Positions 11,051 through 22,920 of a DNA stretch of 64,000 nt are shown here, in pieces. A program made the position numbers and the translations under genes. The notes below the pieces were generated by a model that was given only the letters and a program-made list of their open reading frames with translations, was not told the origin of the DNA and did not search any database. Position 1 is the stretch's first letter. Every line of letters starts with the position of its first letter. Source of the DNA: Charina bottae (taxonomy: Eukaryota; Chordata; Lepidosauria; Squamata; Charinaidae); contig JALMGJ010000001.1 of NCBI GenBank assembly GCA_023362775.1, forward strand, positions 88,352,501 through 88,416,500. Direction: 5' to 3'.

Positions 11051-11377
11051 AAAAGGTTCCCCCCACACATTTGTGCAGTCGTGTCCGACTCTAGGGGCCG
11101 GTGCTCATCTCTGTTTGTTAGCCGAAGAGCCAGCGTTGTCCGAAGACGCTTCCACGGTCATGTGGCAGGCATGACGCACGCGGAACGCTATTACCTACCC
11201 ACCGAAGTGGTACCTATTCATCTATTTGCATTTGCATGCTTTTGAATTGCTAGGTTAGCAAGAGCTGGAGCTAGTGTGGGAGATCACTCCGCATGCAGGG
11301 CTAGGGATTCGAACCTCCGAACTTGCGAACTTCGATCGACAAGCCTGGCGTCTTACCCGCTGAGCCACCACACCCCT
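11051..11377 (-). repeat. tRNA-derived SINE with target duplication
   Basis: A complete 327-bp copy lies between perfect 13-bp duplications, TAGAGAGGGGTTT, at 11038-11050 and 11378-11390. Read on the minus strand it starts GGGGTGTGGTGGCTCAGCGG (A box), and a [16 protein letters not shown] B box follows (plus-strand GGATTCGAACC). The body contains CCACGGTCATGTGGCAGGCA and TGGTACCTATTCATCTA on the plus strand. It is the same family as 46-551 but without that copy's AAAT-rich LINE tail. Confidence 0.88.
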
Positions 11378-11439
11378 TAGAGAGGGGTTTGGATAACATC
11401 AAACTGTTCAAACTTTGTAGTAATAGGAGTAGGTCAAAA

Positions 11440-11605
11440 GAGGAACTTATTACCTAGTGAGGTGACAGGCCACTCTGCTGGGATTAGTTCAAGTAGAGAC
11501 TACATATTCATCTCTCAGAGATGCTTTAATTGGATTCCTGCTCTGAGCAGGGATTGGACCAATGGTCTAAATGGTCCTTTCTAACTACATGATTCCATGA
11601 CTCTG
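11440..11605 (+). mobile_element. CR1 LINE 3' end relic
   Basis: GATGCTTTAATTGGATTCCT, then GAGCAGGGATTGGACCAATG and ATGATTCCATGACTCTGT, is the typical end of CR1 elements (GCAGGGGTTGGACTAGATGG, ATTCTATGATTCT). It is extremely 5'-truncated and decayed. Confidence 0.7.
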
Positions 11606-11609
11606 TGGG

Positions 11610-13036
11610 ATGGTCCAAAAAGAGAGCATGGTGATACTCATAATCAACAAATGCCTTGTAAGGGCTTCAGATAACCCCCCAGTCAGGGGTATTAGCTTTG
11701 GGATAGTGGAAACTATTTTATTATGCAAATCTGGGGGCAAGACTAGGCTTGATTTATTTTACTATAGGCAAGTTTGGGGAGTTATAAGGTGCTGAAAGTC
11801 ACAAATTACAAATCAATATTATTTCATGTGACTGCAATAGAACACCATGAATAAATCTCTGTGGACAAATCTGTTTGAGGCTCTTCTTTTCATTTCTAGC
11901 TAGGCCAACTTTGAGAATATCCCAGTGCTAACAACAAGTCATTCCTGGCATTTTCTTATTGATACACATAGCCTACTTAATGCCCAGGGCATACAATAAA
12001 TACTTTTAAAAATGGCCCAGAAACAAAACTTAGGTATTTCTGGATCCCTGCTCTCAACCTTTTACCAAATTCCTTTCTTCATGGACACTCATGACTGGAG
12101 TAAATTGCCCATGTATGTTAGTAGAATAAAAACCTCAGCTAGTAAGCTGTGATGTTGAGTGTATGGCTATCTTTCTTTTGTCATTTCAACCACCCCACCT
12201 CCTTGTTTCCCTTGATCAGAAACTGCCAACCTTGATTATTCTCTCAGATCTTGGAACCTTAGCATTGTTCTGCAGCTCATTGCTACATCCTCCCCTCTTT
12301 GAAGTTATTCTGTTCTTTTCTTATCCCCCCCCACACCAATTTCCCCTTTTTAGTCTTCAAACTTCATCGAAATGACCACTATTTCAGAAGAAGTAATCCA
12401 TATAAGAATTTCCCACTACAATAATTCCCTGGCATCATGAGCAAGGAGCAGTGAAGGTCTTATCTTTGAGGGATTCTTCTTACAAAGTCAGGCCTTTACT
12501 CTATTTTCTCAACAGTTCACAAAAAGAACAATGACCCTTCTTTTTAAACAAAAAACAAAATACTGGAACACCTTACCTGTATAATAGGTACAACCACCTG
12601 ACTCTTACTATAACTGTGGACGTAAAGATGAGTAAATTCCCTTTTGTATGCATTCGCTCAGAAATACTAAGCTGTTTTCCAAACTGGGGGCTGGGTTAAC
12701 AAATTTCAGATTCAATTCAAATTTGGCTTTGCTACTCAGGGTTAGTTCCTGCACTCCCCAAGAACTGTTCTACCTCATTTACTCCAATCTACAAAGGTAG
12801 CACTCTGTCTCTAAGCCGTACTTGCCTGGTGAGCATTGAGTGGTGGTGGCAAGTGAACATGAGGTGAAGAAAGCAAGTCTCATGAACCTGAATCACTTCT
12901 GGACAGAGTATTTAGAATTCAATTAGATTGGTTTCTCAAAACTTTAAAGACCTGAACCTTATTTTATTCAGGTTGACAGATTTCCTATCAGAATAGAGTC
13001 GTACTCAAGAGGCTATATCTTTTTCTTACACTGCAG

Positions 13037-13040
<4 letters not shown>
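11610..13040. other. No feature seen
   Basis: Unique-looking AT-rich sequence without a credible frame, RNA gene or repeat boundary. Confidence 0.5.
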
Positions 13041-13101
<61 letters not shown>

Positions 13102-13109
13102 TGTGTGTG
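13041..13109. repeat. (CT)n(GT)n compound microsatellite
   Basis: About 22 CT units followed by about 12 GT units. Confidence 0.97.
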
Positions 13110-13838
13110 AATAAACACAGTGGAGAAGCAGGTCCATAAAAAAGGACTAAAAGGATGGAAGAATAGTTTCCATAAAAGATCCTCATTCATATTGTCCCAC
13201 TAATGCATTCTTTGGAAAAACTGTTTTCCCTAAGAGAATGAGCTCCACAAGAGCAAATAAACAAAAAGCAGAGTTCAATTTTTTCCTATCTTCTTTCATC
13301 TTCCTCTCTTTGTTTTTTATCAAAAGCACAATTTGCCTGCCTCCTCTTCCATATACTAGGCTGACAGGAAGAGATTCTAAGGCTCACCCCAGTTAGCACA
13401 ACATGGTGAGGTTGGCTTCTCCACTTTTGTAAGATCATCATGAGAGAGAGTGGATGACTACATACTGCACTCATAAGTTTGTCATGGAGCTAATTCTACT
13501 TCCACTTGAGGCAATGAGGCTATCAACCAACAACAGCATCAGCACTATAAGGTAGACCAGACTAAGAAACCAATGCCATATAGGTCGGGACTACTTTTAT
13601 TAGAACAGCTATAGTAACAGAACCTTGCAAGTCTGAATGTGCTTCCCCTCCCTCACTTTATCTGTGTGAATTCGGGAGGGGCCTGTCTGAGATGTTTACT
13701 CAAATTAATTTCTTGGAATGGGCTCAGGCCCCTTTTATCTGACCGTTGCCTTGGTAGCAGCTCTTCCCCCTGTCCTTCAGTGCCATTCCCTATGCCCTCT
13801 ACAAGCTGGAATTAAAGAGGTTAATAGCAGATAGAATT

Positions 13839-14046
13839 TTTGTTGTTGTTCAGTCGTTTAGTCGTGTCCGACTCTTCGTGACCTCGTGGACCATAGCACA
13901 CCAGGCCTTCCTGTCCTCCAATGTCACCCAGAGTTTGCTCAAATTCATGTTCATTACATCGGTGATGCTATCTAACCATCTCATCCTCTGCCGTCCCCTT
14001 CTCCTTTTGCCTTCAGTCTTTCCCAGCATCAGGGTCTTTTCCAGGG
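13839..14046 (-). mobile_element. RTE-BovB 3' end, 5'-truncated
   Basis: A perfect 13-bp duplication, AGCAGATAGAATT (13826-13838 and 14047-14059), bounds this copy. On the minus strand it encodes the last BovB residues (LMLGKTEGKRRRGRQRMRW and MNMNLSKLW) and then the 3' end CACGACTAAACGACTGAACA with an ACAACAA tail. It belongs to the TCGTGTCCGACTC 3'-end subtype, unlike the BovBs at 19454 and 37871. Confidence 0.9.
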
Positions 14047-14059
14047 AGCAGATAGAATT

Positions 14060-14584
14060 GTCTATGACAAAAAACTAGGAAGACACAAAGCCTCAGAAGT
14101 CTTGGGAAATGTAATTAGCAGTAGCCTTTGGATAAAATACATTTCTCATGGGCCACTGCAGTTCTGTATCATGGCTCACCCAAAGTAAGGGACAAAGAGG
14201 AGCAAGCCGAATTAAGCAGAGCTGGGAAGGCTTTTTTTCTAGACGCAAAGTCCATTTTCCTATACCTAACAGCCAGGTTTTCAGCACCTGCCTAGAGACC
14301 AGACTAGATGAAAGGGTCTTTCCCATATATATAACGGAATGAATTTGTATTAGTAGCTCACCATATCTGTCATAAAATTATACTGCTGTGCCCCAACATG
14401 ACTCTGTTGGAGGGTTTTGTTTATGGAAAGGCTAAGAAATTATTTCAGGGACATTACAAACAGCGACTTGTTATGGGGGTTCCATTAGTTCCCCATGAGC
14501 ACCTGCAAAAATACTCCATTGCTCTAACCAAAAGCTTGAGTATGTTTCATTCAATTGATGCCTCCTATATGCCAGCTTTAGGGG

Positions 14585-14587
<3 letters not shown>
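14060..14587. other. No feature seen
   Basis: Unique sequence between a BovB copy and a microsatellite. No credible gene. Confidence 0.5.

Positions 14588-14676
<89 letters not shown>
14588..14676. repeat. (GT)n(GA)n microsatellite
   Basis: About 18 GT units followed by about 26 GA units. Confidence 0.97.
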
Positions 14677-14679
<3 letters not shown>

Positions 14680-14795
14680 GTCTTCCATCCAACCAACCAT
14701 TGCCCAACATTTCTCATCTATGTGATTAAAAGAGCCTATTCAGGAATCTTCTTTAAGCAACAACACTTTGCAGTGTTCATCCATTCATCCAAGAC

Positions 14796-14926
<131 letters not shown>

Positions 14927-15199
14927 TTCAGAGGAGTTTAGCAGAATTATGAGTACTAAGACCATTAAGATATTTTAAATTTTAGCTATATGCATTTTTT
15001 TAATCTTTCAGATTACTAAAGGATTATATCTCTAGGCTGTGGTAATCTCTGTCTACTTACAATATACACAAGGAACTCCTGAAATGTCCAACATTTGTCC
15101 TATTTTGTCCCATTCTGTCACAAATATTGGTCTTTGGTGGCCAAGGCTTAATTTTGCTGGAAGCCTGCAGAGGTGCAAAGCTCACGTCTCATTCACTCT

Positions 15200-15720
15200 T
15201 CTTCCTTCTGCGACTGCTACGCCGGCAGCTGTAAAACTAAGCTTTTTTTTTATTATTTCTGCCTAAGTGGTTTTTAAAAACAAGGAAAGCAAAGCAACGC
15301 AACGCTGATTCGGGCTCTGCCGCGTCTTCTACATTGGTAAAATAGATAAATGAATGTAAAAGACTTAATTCCGCGTGTCTCATGATAAACAATTCCAGAT
15401 TCTTAAGAGCTGAAGACGCCCAAATTAGCAATGAAGAGACAGTCGGTTGGTGAGTGTTGACGCAGCACGAAAACAGCCAGCCCCTATTTTTAATGACTAC
15501 CTAATTACCAGCCGTTTGTAATTAGGGGGCGCGCGGAGCCAGGCGCGAGTTTACAAACTTGCCACCCGCTAAACAAACACGCGTGCCAGGCTGGAAGCGC
15601 TCGGCTGCCTCCCTCGGTCCCGGCCCCCCATGCCAGCGGAGGAGCGGCGGGCTGCGATCCGCCTCAGTTAGGTGGTAGGCGCCGAAAGACACCCGTCTCC
15701 TGCGCCCGCAACCCAGGGAT
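15200..15720. promoter_or_regulatory. Small CpG-rich unique patch with TAATTA motifs (candidate)
   Basis: From about 15480 the sequence is non-repetitive. It contains CTAATTACC and TTTGTAATTAGG within 35 bp, giving paired homeodomain-type TAATTA cores in inverted arrangement. The next 190 bp are CpG-dense (GGGGGCGCGCGGAGCC, ACACGCGTGCC, GGAGGAGCGGCGGG). In an AT-rich intergenic background this resembles a CpG islet at an enhancer or at a promoter of an unannotated transcript. I see no coding exon. It lies about 29 kb upstream of the XKR6 start. The regulatory role is inferred. Confidence 0.4.
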
Positions 15721-15851
15721 GGTTTCTAAAGGAAGGAGGAATGGGGGCAAGACCGGAGAGGGTAGAGAGGCTGGCTATTCCTTTCTTCCCCAAGGAACTG
15801 ACTTCTGAGGACAATTTGCCCTGGAATTAAGAGACCAATCTGAGCAATAAG

Positions 15852-15942
15852 TGAGGAGGAGGAGGGGGAGGAGGAGGGGGGGGGAGGAGGGGGAGGAGGA
15901 GGAGGGGGAGGAGGGGGAGGAAGGGGAGGAGGAGGAGGAAGG
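15852..15942. repeat. (GGA)n/G-rich purine tract
   Basis: A 90-bp polypurine stretch of GAGGAGG and GGGGGG units with triplex or quadruplex potential. The serine/proline-rich frames on the minus strand are artefacts. Confidence 0.93.
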
Positions 15943-16224
15943 GTGGGACGATAAACAAGACTGGAGGCACAGAAGGGTGCTGGGAGGTGATATCCTGAAC
16001 CACGTCAGTTGAAGAACTAGCGGCTTCATTTGTACAATATGTGCAGTTTGGGGGTGGCATCAAACTTGGTTAGGTAAGGGTGTTTTTTGGAGCTTACTGT
16101 GTTGTTCTATTAGTTTAATTTTCGACACATTGTGTACACCCAGAAAATGGATTAATTAGGTAACCGGGTTAAGTGCATTGTGTGAATGCAGCCAAGGTCT
16201 AATCCCACAATGTCCTGGAGAATG

Positions 16225-16340
16225 GATGCCAGTTTTGGCTTGGAGACCTTTTATAATGTATCCATCAAATGAATAAGGCTGCCCAACTCCATAAGGACTC
16301 TGGGCAGCATGCAACATCAAAAACAGCAGGAAACAACCTA
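16225..16340 (-). repeat. L2/SINE tail relic
   Basis: GGCTGCCCAACTCCATAAGG followed by ACTCTGGGCAGCATGCAACA is a decayed minus-strand copy of the CCCAGAGTCC tail found in L2 and SINE copies elsewhere in the window. Confidence 0.55.
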
Positions 16341-16494
16341 ACCCTCTAACAATGTGTGCTGCTTTCAGTATTCCTTCTCCGTGCATTGCAAGAACATATG
16401 GAGAATGATACAGGAACAGATCTATCACTGCATGCGCATGAACAGTTTTCTCAGATGGCCATGCTGATTACGCAGGATTCCGAAGCACGGTGTA

Positions 16495-16650
16495 TTGATT
16501 ACAGACTGAGTTTGCACACTCCATTAAACTGTGATTTACTTAATCATGGTTTATTGACTAAGCCATAATTGGCTGGGCTGGGGTCACATACTCTAAGCCA
16601 TAACCATGGCTTATGAGCAATGCAACCTGATGGTTTCATGTGATGTATGA
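16495..16650. repeat. Unnamed dispersed repeat, copy A
   Basis: A stretch rich in CATGGTTTA/TAAACCATG-like words (AATCATGGTTTATTGACTAA, AGCCATAACCATGGCTTATG) ending near TCATGTGATGTATGAAC. Similar word content and a TCATGTGAA end occur at 34325-34500 and 59385-59540, which suggests one old family. Confidence 0.4.
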
Positions 16651-19440
16651 ACTAGATTTCATACAGTGACCATCTCCTCCCAAAATGAGCCGATCTTCTC
16701 ATTGCAGGGTTAAAGTGCCAAGTGAGTGGCCTGCTCATCCAAAGCTTAATTTCACCCCATAAAACCCTCAACTGTGCCTTTCAGTTGTCAACTTCCTTGC
16801 AAAGGAAGAAGAGCTAATTCTTTCTATGATGACCTTTTTCATCATCACATAGATTTTTATCCCTGACCCACAGTATTGCTGACGATATTATGTTCCCTAG
16901 ATGTTTTGTTTCCCTTTTCCCATCTCTCTCCTGATCTTTTGTTGTAAGCTTTGTATTTCTGTTTCTCTTTTAACTTCTGTTTAACTTCGGTATTATGTTT
17001 TTAAGGTTCTTTTGTTATCTGTCCTGAATGTTCTTTAAACAGAAAGGCAGGACAGGCATTTTGGTAGATGAGTAAAAAGGGTTGCTCTCTGTACTGTACT
17101 TGGACTCCGGAACTAGCTGGCTGTAGCCCAATCAACTAGGGGCACCTTCATTAGCAATGATAGCTCCTCTGGATCTGTGGAGATTCTCTCTTTGTGTTGT
17201 CAGGTGGAGTAGGGTCTTACACACTTCTGTACTAAACTGATTGCCCCATGTGGCCCTAAAATGCAACAACACTCCCCCCCTTTTTTTTGGCAATAGACAA
17301 AAATCAACATGTCTTCCAAAAGTACACTGCAGCAATAGTCCTTGGACTGTTTTCTTACGGCTTTCAAAGGGAAATCCAAATATGATAGAATTAACACTAT
17401 TCAAGAGCCAGATTGGATTGGAGTTTTCCAAAAGGTCATGGATTTAGCTAACAGTTCTACATTTTCAATTTGGCTATAAGCACTTCCAGATAAGGATACT
17501 GCACAAGTTCAAAATTTGCTCCAGGTGTTGTTGGTTTGGCTACTGTCAAAGCCAAGCATTTTCTCTTGTCTGATGGATATACAAGCAAGAACTGTAGCAT
17601 GTAAGCCCAAGTTCATGGCACAAGAGACACTCACCCTGAGGAAAAGGAGCAAGATAGTCAAAGGGCTGTCCAGGGATCAAAACAGTTGAAGCAGCATTTC
17701 ATTATCAAATGAATAGGTGTAAAATATAGTCAAGGAGCAGGCCAGAATCCAAACATCTGGGTAAAAAAAGCCTTGCTTTAAGTCTGAATGTGTAAGTAAA
17801 AAAAGAAGGCTGTAAGTGATATTGTTGCTGGCCTAACTCAGTATTTTTTTACAGAGTCAACAGAAAACTCCACCCAAACTTAGACAATATTTATTAGTGC
17901 TTGAGGGGATGAAATTTGCTCCAAGAAATTCTGAATAATCCTTAAACTGTACATATCTGTGTCACTCTTGACATCACTCTGTAGTAATGCCATTCTTGTG
18001 GACTTAATGATATGGAATAACTTCGGGAACAAATGATGGGAATATGTGTTCCAAAGGAGTAGAAAAAGATAGCTTTCTCTGTAATCCCCCCCTTTGTTCT
18101 GAGACTTCTGGAAAAAAAAGGTATTCCCCTGGCTTCATGGGTTCTTCCTCCTTCCCTGATGCAAATTCATCTGAGGAAACCATTACAGACCTGATTAGGT
18201 GGTCCTAGATTTTTCATTTGGCCCTGTTTTGCTTATATCCCATCACACTGTACCCAGGAGCTTATTTCTCTTCAGAAAACAACCAAACCAGGAGGTGCCA
18301 CATTTAAAATATGCAATCACATTTTTTTTAGAAAGTTTTATCTTGCAAGGCCATAGAGTTTTAAATGTGGGACAACCCATTTCAGTCATAACTTTCTTCA
18401 GTGTTGGGAAATGGTTAGAAAGCAATAGCATGGGAAGGGTTTGCATAAACCTGAAAGCTCTCTGTGTCTAGATTGCAAACTGGATACAGAGAAAATATCA
18501 TTTGAATAGGGTACTTTGAATGTATAAGGGAAGATCAAATGCTGAAATACATTTAGAGAATACAAGTTGTACGTAATTAGTTGACTTGGAATTAGTGTAG
18601 GAATAAATTAATATAGGAAAATGGTTAGTAAAAAGGGCTAAGTTTTATAGAGTGTTGTTATTTGGGTTATATGGATATATTTCTAGTCTTAGATTTTCCA
18701 GTAATATTGTTTCCCTTGGAACCAAGTGATTTGGGCATGATCAAGAAAGGTTAATTCCAGTTCCCAGCAAACTATTGAAACTAAGTAACAATTTCAAAGT
18801 AGAATTAGCACCATCATCTCCTTGTTGCTATGAGCCACAAATAAATGTAGTTATGGAGAGGGGAACTTCTCTTCCTTATTCATAACTGAAGAGGAATCCC
18901 AAAGGGTTTTTCCTTTGTTTTTTCAGCAAGTCAGACTCAGAGTCCTCCTAAATCTTTGGTTTGAGGGCCACCTTTCTCAACCCATAGCTGATCACATGGT
19001 TGCTTTCATATCACAAAAGAATGCCCCTATGAATATGTATAAAACTCTTGCTTGGGAATATTGGGATAAGTGTGGAAGCAGATGCATGTATAGGAAAGAA
19101 GACAGTAGTGGAATATTGTTGAAGCTGATGAAAAAATTCTTCATGAATGTTGGGCTCCATTGAGAACCAGTAATCTAGAAATGTAATTCCCTTTCCCATC
19201 ACATAAAGGAGAGGAAAGATGCTCCAAATCCTGCTCTTCACACACTCACATCTAAAATCACTACATTTATTCCAGTATACTCCAGAAACATTAGAACACA
19301 GGGGCAACTTATGAGCTGCATAATTCCCTTGGTTCTTTGTTGTGATCTGTGGAGCCTTTCTCTTATTTGACATCAAATTTCAACAGTACCATTCCTGCTG
19401 AAATTCAATAGTTCATTGTAACATTGACATTTGGTGGCAA
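16651..19440. other. No feature seen
   Basis: About 2.8 kb of unique-looking sequence. The short frames have no recognisable domain. No RNA gene or dated repeat is apparent. Confidence 0.5.
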
Positions 19441-19453
19441 AAGAGATGGAAGT

Positions 19454-19559
19454 TTTTGTTGTTTATTCGTTCAGTCGCTTCTGACTCTTTGTGACTTCAT
19501 GGACCAGCCCACGCCAGAGCTTCCTGATTAGGGACTGATTCTAAATTGTGCAATAAGAA
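19454..19559 (-). mobile_element. RTE-BovB 3' end (part of split element)
   Basis: The minus strand ends in GACTGAACGAATAAACAAC. The left edge is a 13-bp duplication, AAGAGATGGAAGT, at 19441-19453; the partner at 24131-24143 closes the 5' end of the same BovB. Just before the PLE junction the minus strand reads in frame LIAQF, which joins to the coding piece on the other side of the PLE. It then jumps to the 3' UTR, so the central RT region was already missing when the PLE inserted. Confidence 0.85.
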
Positions 19560-20865
19560 TCTGTAGCTTGAATCATGTCAACTGGATTTCTATTTTCTTA
19601 GTGGAAACGTTTCACTCCTTATCCAAGGAGCTTCTTAAGTCTGAGTAAAGTTAGTAAGGGAATCCTTAAATATGTTTCTAGGCTGGCTGTGTGACCTTGC
19701 ACCTGGGGCTAGGTCATGGTTATTTTGAGATGTTTGTTTCTAAGTCCCTTTATCATCTAAAGGAGGATCGTTAAGATTACCCTGCTGCTGTTGAGCTTGT
19801 GAAATGGTCTTAATCTTCCTAGGCACAGAAGACAAAGCAGGAAGGAAGATAGGGGAAAGGTTATGCCTGAGGCCCCCACCTCTATTCAAGGAAGGATTTT
19901 CCAAGTTGGCATGAATGGATTCCTTGACCCCTCTCTCAAACCACCTATCTTCTCTGTCTAAAATGTGAACATTAATGTCCTCAAATGAGTGTCCTTTTTC
20001 CTTTAGATGAAGATAAACTGCTGACTCTGGTCCTGTGGTGTTACTTCTCCTGTGTTGGGCCATCCTCCTGTACAAAGGTTGTTTGGTTTCTCCAATGTAG
20101 AGTTCAGAGCACTCCTCACTGCACTGGATTGCATACACTACATTGCTTTCCTTGTGTTTTGGAGTTTGATCTTTGGGGTGTACAAGCCTCTGTCTCAGTG
20201 TGTTGGTGGGTTTGAAATATACAGGTATGTGGTGTTTGCCAAATATCCGTTTTATCTTTTCAGACACGCCAGCCATGTAAGGAATGACCAGGTTCTTCCG
20301 TTTACTCTGAGTCTCAGCCCTATCTGTCGCTGTTTTAGGTCTGGTAGACTTAGATTTAGTGAAGGCCCAATTTGGATATCCACAGGCCTGCAGAGCTGTT
20401 CTCAGATGCTGCTTTTCATTCTTTTTGGAATCCATGGAGGTGGGGATGGTTTCTGCTCTGTGTGACAATGTCCTGATGACTCCTAGTTTGTGCTGCAGTG
20501 GATGGTGGGAGTCAAACATCAGGTATTGATCTGTGTGTGTGGGTTTCCTGTAGATCCCTATTTCTAGCTTGCCACCGGTCCCAATGAGGACTTCACAGTC
20601 TAGGAATGCCAGTCTGTTGTCCTTGGTGTCTTCTCTGGTGAAGCTAATGTTGGCATCTATAGTGTTTATATGGTCCGTGAAGGCCTGTACTTCCTGGGCC
20701 TTGATTTTGACCCAGGTGTCATCCACATACCTAAACCAGTGGGTGGGCACCGTTCCCTGGAATGTGTTGAGTGCTTTCTTCTCCACTTCTTCCATGTATA
20801 AATTGGCCACAATGGGTGACACAGGAGAACCCATGGCACAGCCGTGTTTTTGTCTGTAAAAGTCA
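19560..20865 (-). mobile_element. PLE inverted arm (5'-truncated copy)
   Basis: This 1306-bp arm is the reverse complement of 21688-22993 with no net length difference, and it looks identical wherever I compared it. It encodes the C-terminal 364 residues of the PLE protein (frame 19740-20834, from MGSPVSPIV, RT motif B, to the stop). It starts exactly at GTGACTTTTACAGAC and abuts the plus-strand copy. Together with 20866-23031 it lies between 13-bp duplications TGTGCAATAAGAA (19547-19559 and 23032-23044), so both arms behave as one insertion. Confidence 0.92.
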
Positions 20866-20866
20866 A

Positions 20867-22813
20867 AATTTTGCCATCACTCCCAAGCAAGTTCCGGTTG
20901 TGGAGCTCATTACAGCCACAGAATCTGCCATCCACAACAACCACCTACCTTTTGAAGAAGCAGAACAACTCCGGGTTAAAATATCTGCAGCTCTGTCCAG
21001 TGCTCAACCTCCTCCCCCCAACCTTACCGTCCAAGAGAGGAGAGCCCTGACAGCCCTCAGCAAAGATGAAACCATCACCATTTTACCTGCTGACAAAGGA
21101 AGATGTACAGTGGTTCTAAACACTGCAGACTACCACAATAAAATTACCTCACTTTTGGAGGATCACCATACATATGAAAAACTGAAAAGAGACCCCACCA
21201 ACAATTACAAGAAAAAGGCAATAGACAGTTTGAAACAATTGGAACATGATGGCTCCATCGATAGGATTACCTACCACCGTCTGTATCCTGGAGAAGCCAT
21301 CCCCTGCATCTACGGACTTCCTAAGATCCACAAGGAAGGAACACCTCTCCGACCCATAGTCAGCAGCATCAATTCGGTAACATACAACATTGCCAAACAC
21401 CTCTCTACCATACTAGCACCTCTAGTTGGACACTCTGAACACCACATCCATAATTCGGAAGAATTTGTTTCCAAAGCAAAGATCCTGAAACTGGATACAG
21501 ATGAAACTATGGTCTCCTTTGATGTGTCCTCCCTTTTCACCAGCATCCCCACCACTCATGCTCTATCCGCTGTCAGGAAGAGACTAGAAGAGGACAGCAC
21601 CCTGGAAAGGAGAAGCCATCTCAACCCAAACCAGATCTGCCATCTTCTGGACCTGTGTCTTAACACCACTTATTTCACATACAGAGGTGACTTTTACAGA
21701 CAAAAACACGGCTGTGCCATGGGTTCTCCTGTGTCACCCATTGTGGCCAATTTATACATGGAAGAAGTGGAGAAGAAAGCACTCAACACATTCCAGGGAA
21801 CGGTGCCCACCCACTGGTTTAGGTATGTGGATGACACCTGGGTCAAAATCAAGGCCCAGGAAGTACAGGCCTTCACGGACCATATAAACACTATAGATGC
21901 CAACATTAGCTTCACCAGAGAAGACACCAAGGACAACAGACTGGCATTCCTAGACTGTGAAGTCCTCATTGGGACCGGTGGCAAGCTAGAAATAGGGATC
22001 TACAGGAAACCCACACACACAGATCAATACCTGATGTTTGACTCCCACCATCCACTGCAGCACAAACTAGGAGTCATCAGGACATTGTCACACAGAGCAG
22101 AAACCATCCCCACCTCCATGGATTCCAAAAAGAATGAAAAGCAGCATCTGAGAACAGCTCTGCAGGCCTGTGGATATCCAAATTGGGCCTTCACTAAATC
22201 TAAGTCTACCAGACCTAAAACAGCGACAGATAGGGCTGAGACTCAGAGTAAACGGAAGAACCTGGTCATTCCTTACATGGCTGGCGTGTCTGAAAAGATA
22301 AAACGGATATTTGGCAAACACCACATACCTGTATATTTCAAACCCACCAACACACTGAGACAGAGGCTTGTACACCCCAAAGATCAAACTCCAAAACACA
22401 AGGAAAGCAATGTAGTGTATGCAATCCAGTGCAGTGAGGAGTGCTCTGAACTCTACATTGGAGAAACCAAACAACCTTTGTACAGGAGGATGGCCCAACA
22501 CAGGAGAAGTAACACCACAGGACCAGAGTCAGCAGTTTATCTTCATCTAAAGGAAAAAGGACACTCATTTGAGGACATTAATGTTCACATTTTAGACAGA
22601 GAAGATAGGTGGTTTGAGAGAGGGGTCAAGGAATCCATTCATGCCAACTTGGAAAATCCTTCCTTGAATAGAGGTGGGGGCCTCAGGCATAACCTTTCCC
22701 CTATCTTCCTTCCTGCTTTGTCTTCTGTGCCTAGGAAGATTAAGACCATTTCACAAGCTCAACAGCAGCAGGGTAATCTTAACGATCCTCCTTTAGATGA
22801 TAAAGGGACTTAG
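20867..22813 (+). CDS. PLE reverse transcriptase / GIY-YIG endonuclease (5' partial)
   Basis: The open frame of about 648 residues starts at NFAITPKQVPV; the native N-terminus is lost at the junction. An ATG further upstream lies in the inverted arm and is not the natural start. Motifs in order: ILPADKGRCTVVLN (fingers), GLPKIHKEGTPLRPIVSS, SFDVSSLFTSIPT (motif A Asp), QKHGCAMGSPVSPIVANLYM (motif B), RYVDDTWV (motif C, about 21821-21844) and FLDCEV...IYRKPTHTDQY. A C-terminal GIY-YIG-type endonuclease follows: VVYAIQC, ELYIGETKQPLYRRMAQH and VKESIHANLENPSLNRGGG. The enzyme would copy PLE RNA at a nicked target. No stop or frameshift is present, so the copy is young. Without an N-terminus or promoter it is probably not autonomous. 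Confidence 0.9.
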   Translation, partial: NFAITPKQVPVVELITATESAIHNNHLPFEEAEQLRVKISAALSSAQPPPPNLTVQERRALTALSKDETITILPADKGRCTVVLNTADYHNKITSLLEDHHTYEKLKRDPTNNYKKKAIDSLKQLEHDGSIDRITYHRLYPGEAIPCIYGLPKIHKEGTPLRPIVSSINSVTYNIAKHLSTILAPLVGHSEHHIHNSEEFVSKAKILKLDTDETMVSFDVSSLFTSIPTTHALSAVRKRLEEDSTLERRSHLNPNQICHLLDLCLNTTYFTYRGDFYRQKHGCAMGSPVSPIVANLYMEEVEKKALNTFQGTVPTHWFRYVDDTWVKIKAQEVQAFTDHINTIDANISFTREDTKDNRLAFLDCEVLIGTGGKLEIGIYRKPTHTDQYLMFDSHHPLQHKLGVIRTLSHRAETIPTSMDSKKNEKQHLRTALQACGYPNWAFTKSKSTRPKTATDRAETQSKRKNLVIPYMAGVSEKIKRIFGKHHIPVYFKPTNTLRQRLVHPKDQTPKHKESNVVYAIQCSEECSELYIGETKQPLYRRMAQHRRSNTTGPESAVYLHLKEKGHSFEDINVHILDREDRWFERGVKESIHANLENPSLNRGGGLRHNLSPIFLPALSSVPRKIKTISQAQQQQGNLNDPPLDDKGT

Positions 22814-22920
22814 AAACAAACATCTCAAAATAACCATGACCTAGCCCCAGGTGCAAGGTCACACAGCCAGCCTAGAAACATATTTAAGGATTCCCTTACT
22901 AACTTTACTCAGACTTAAGA

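Noticed and set aside
20052..20465. 137-codon plus-strand frame, duplicated at 22088-22501 on the minus strand
   Set aside because: It is an antisense shadow of the PLE coding arms, present twice because of the inverted repeat.
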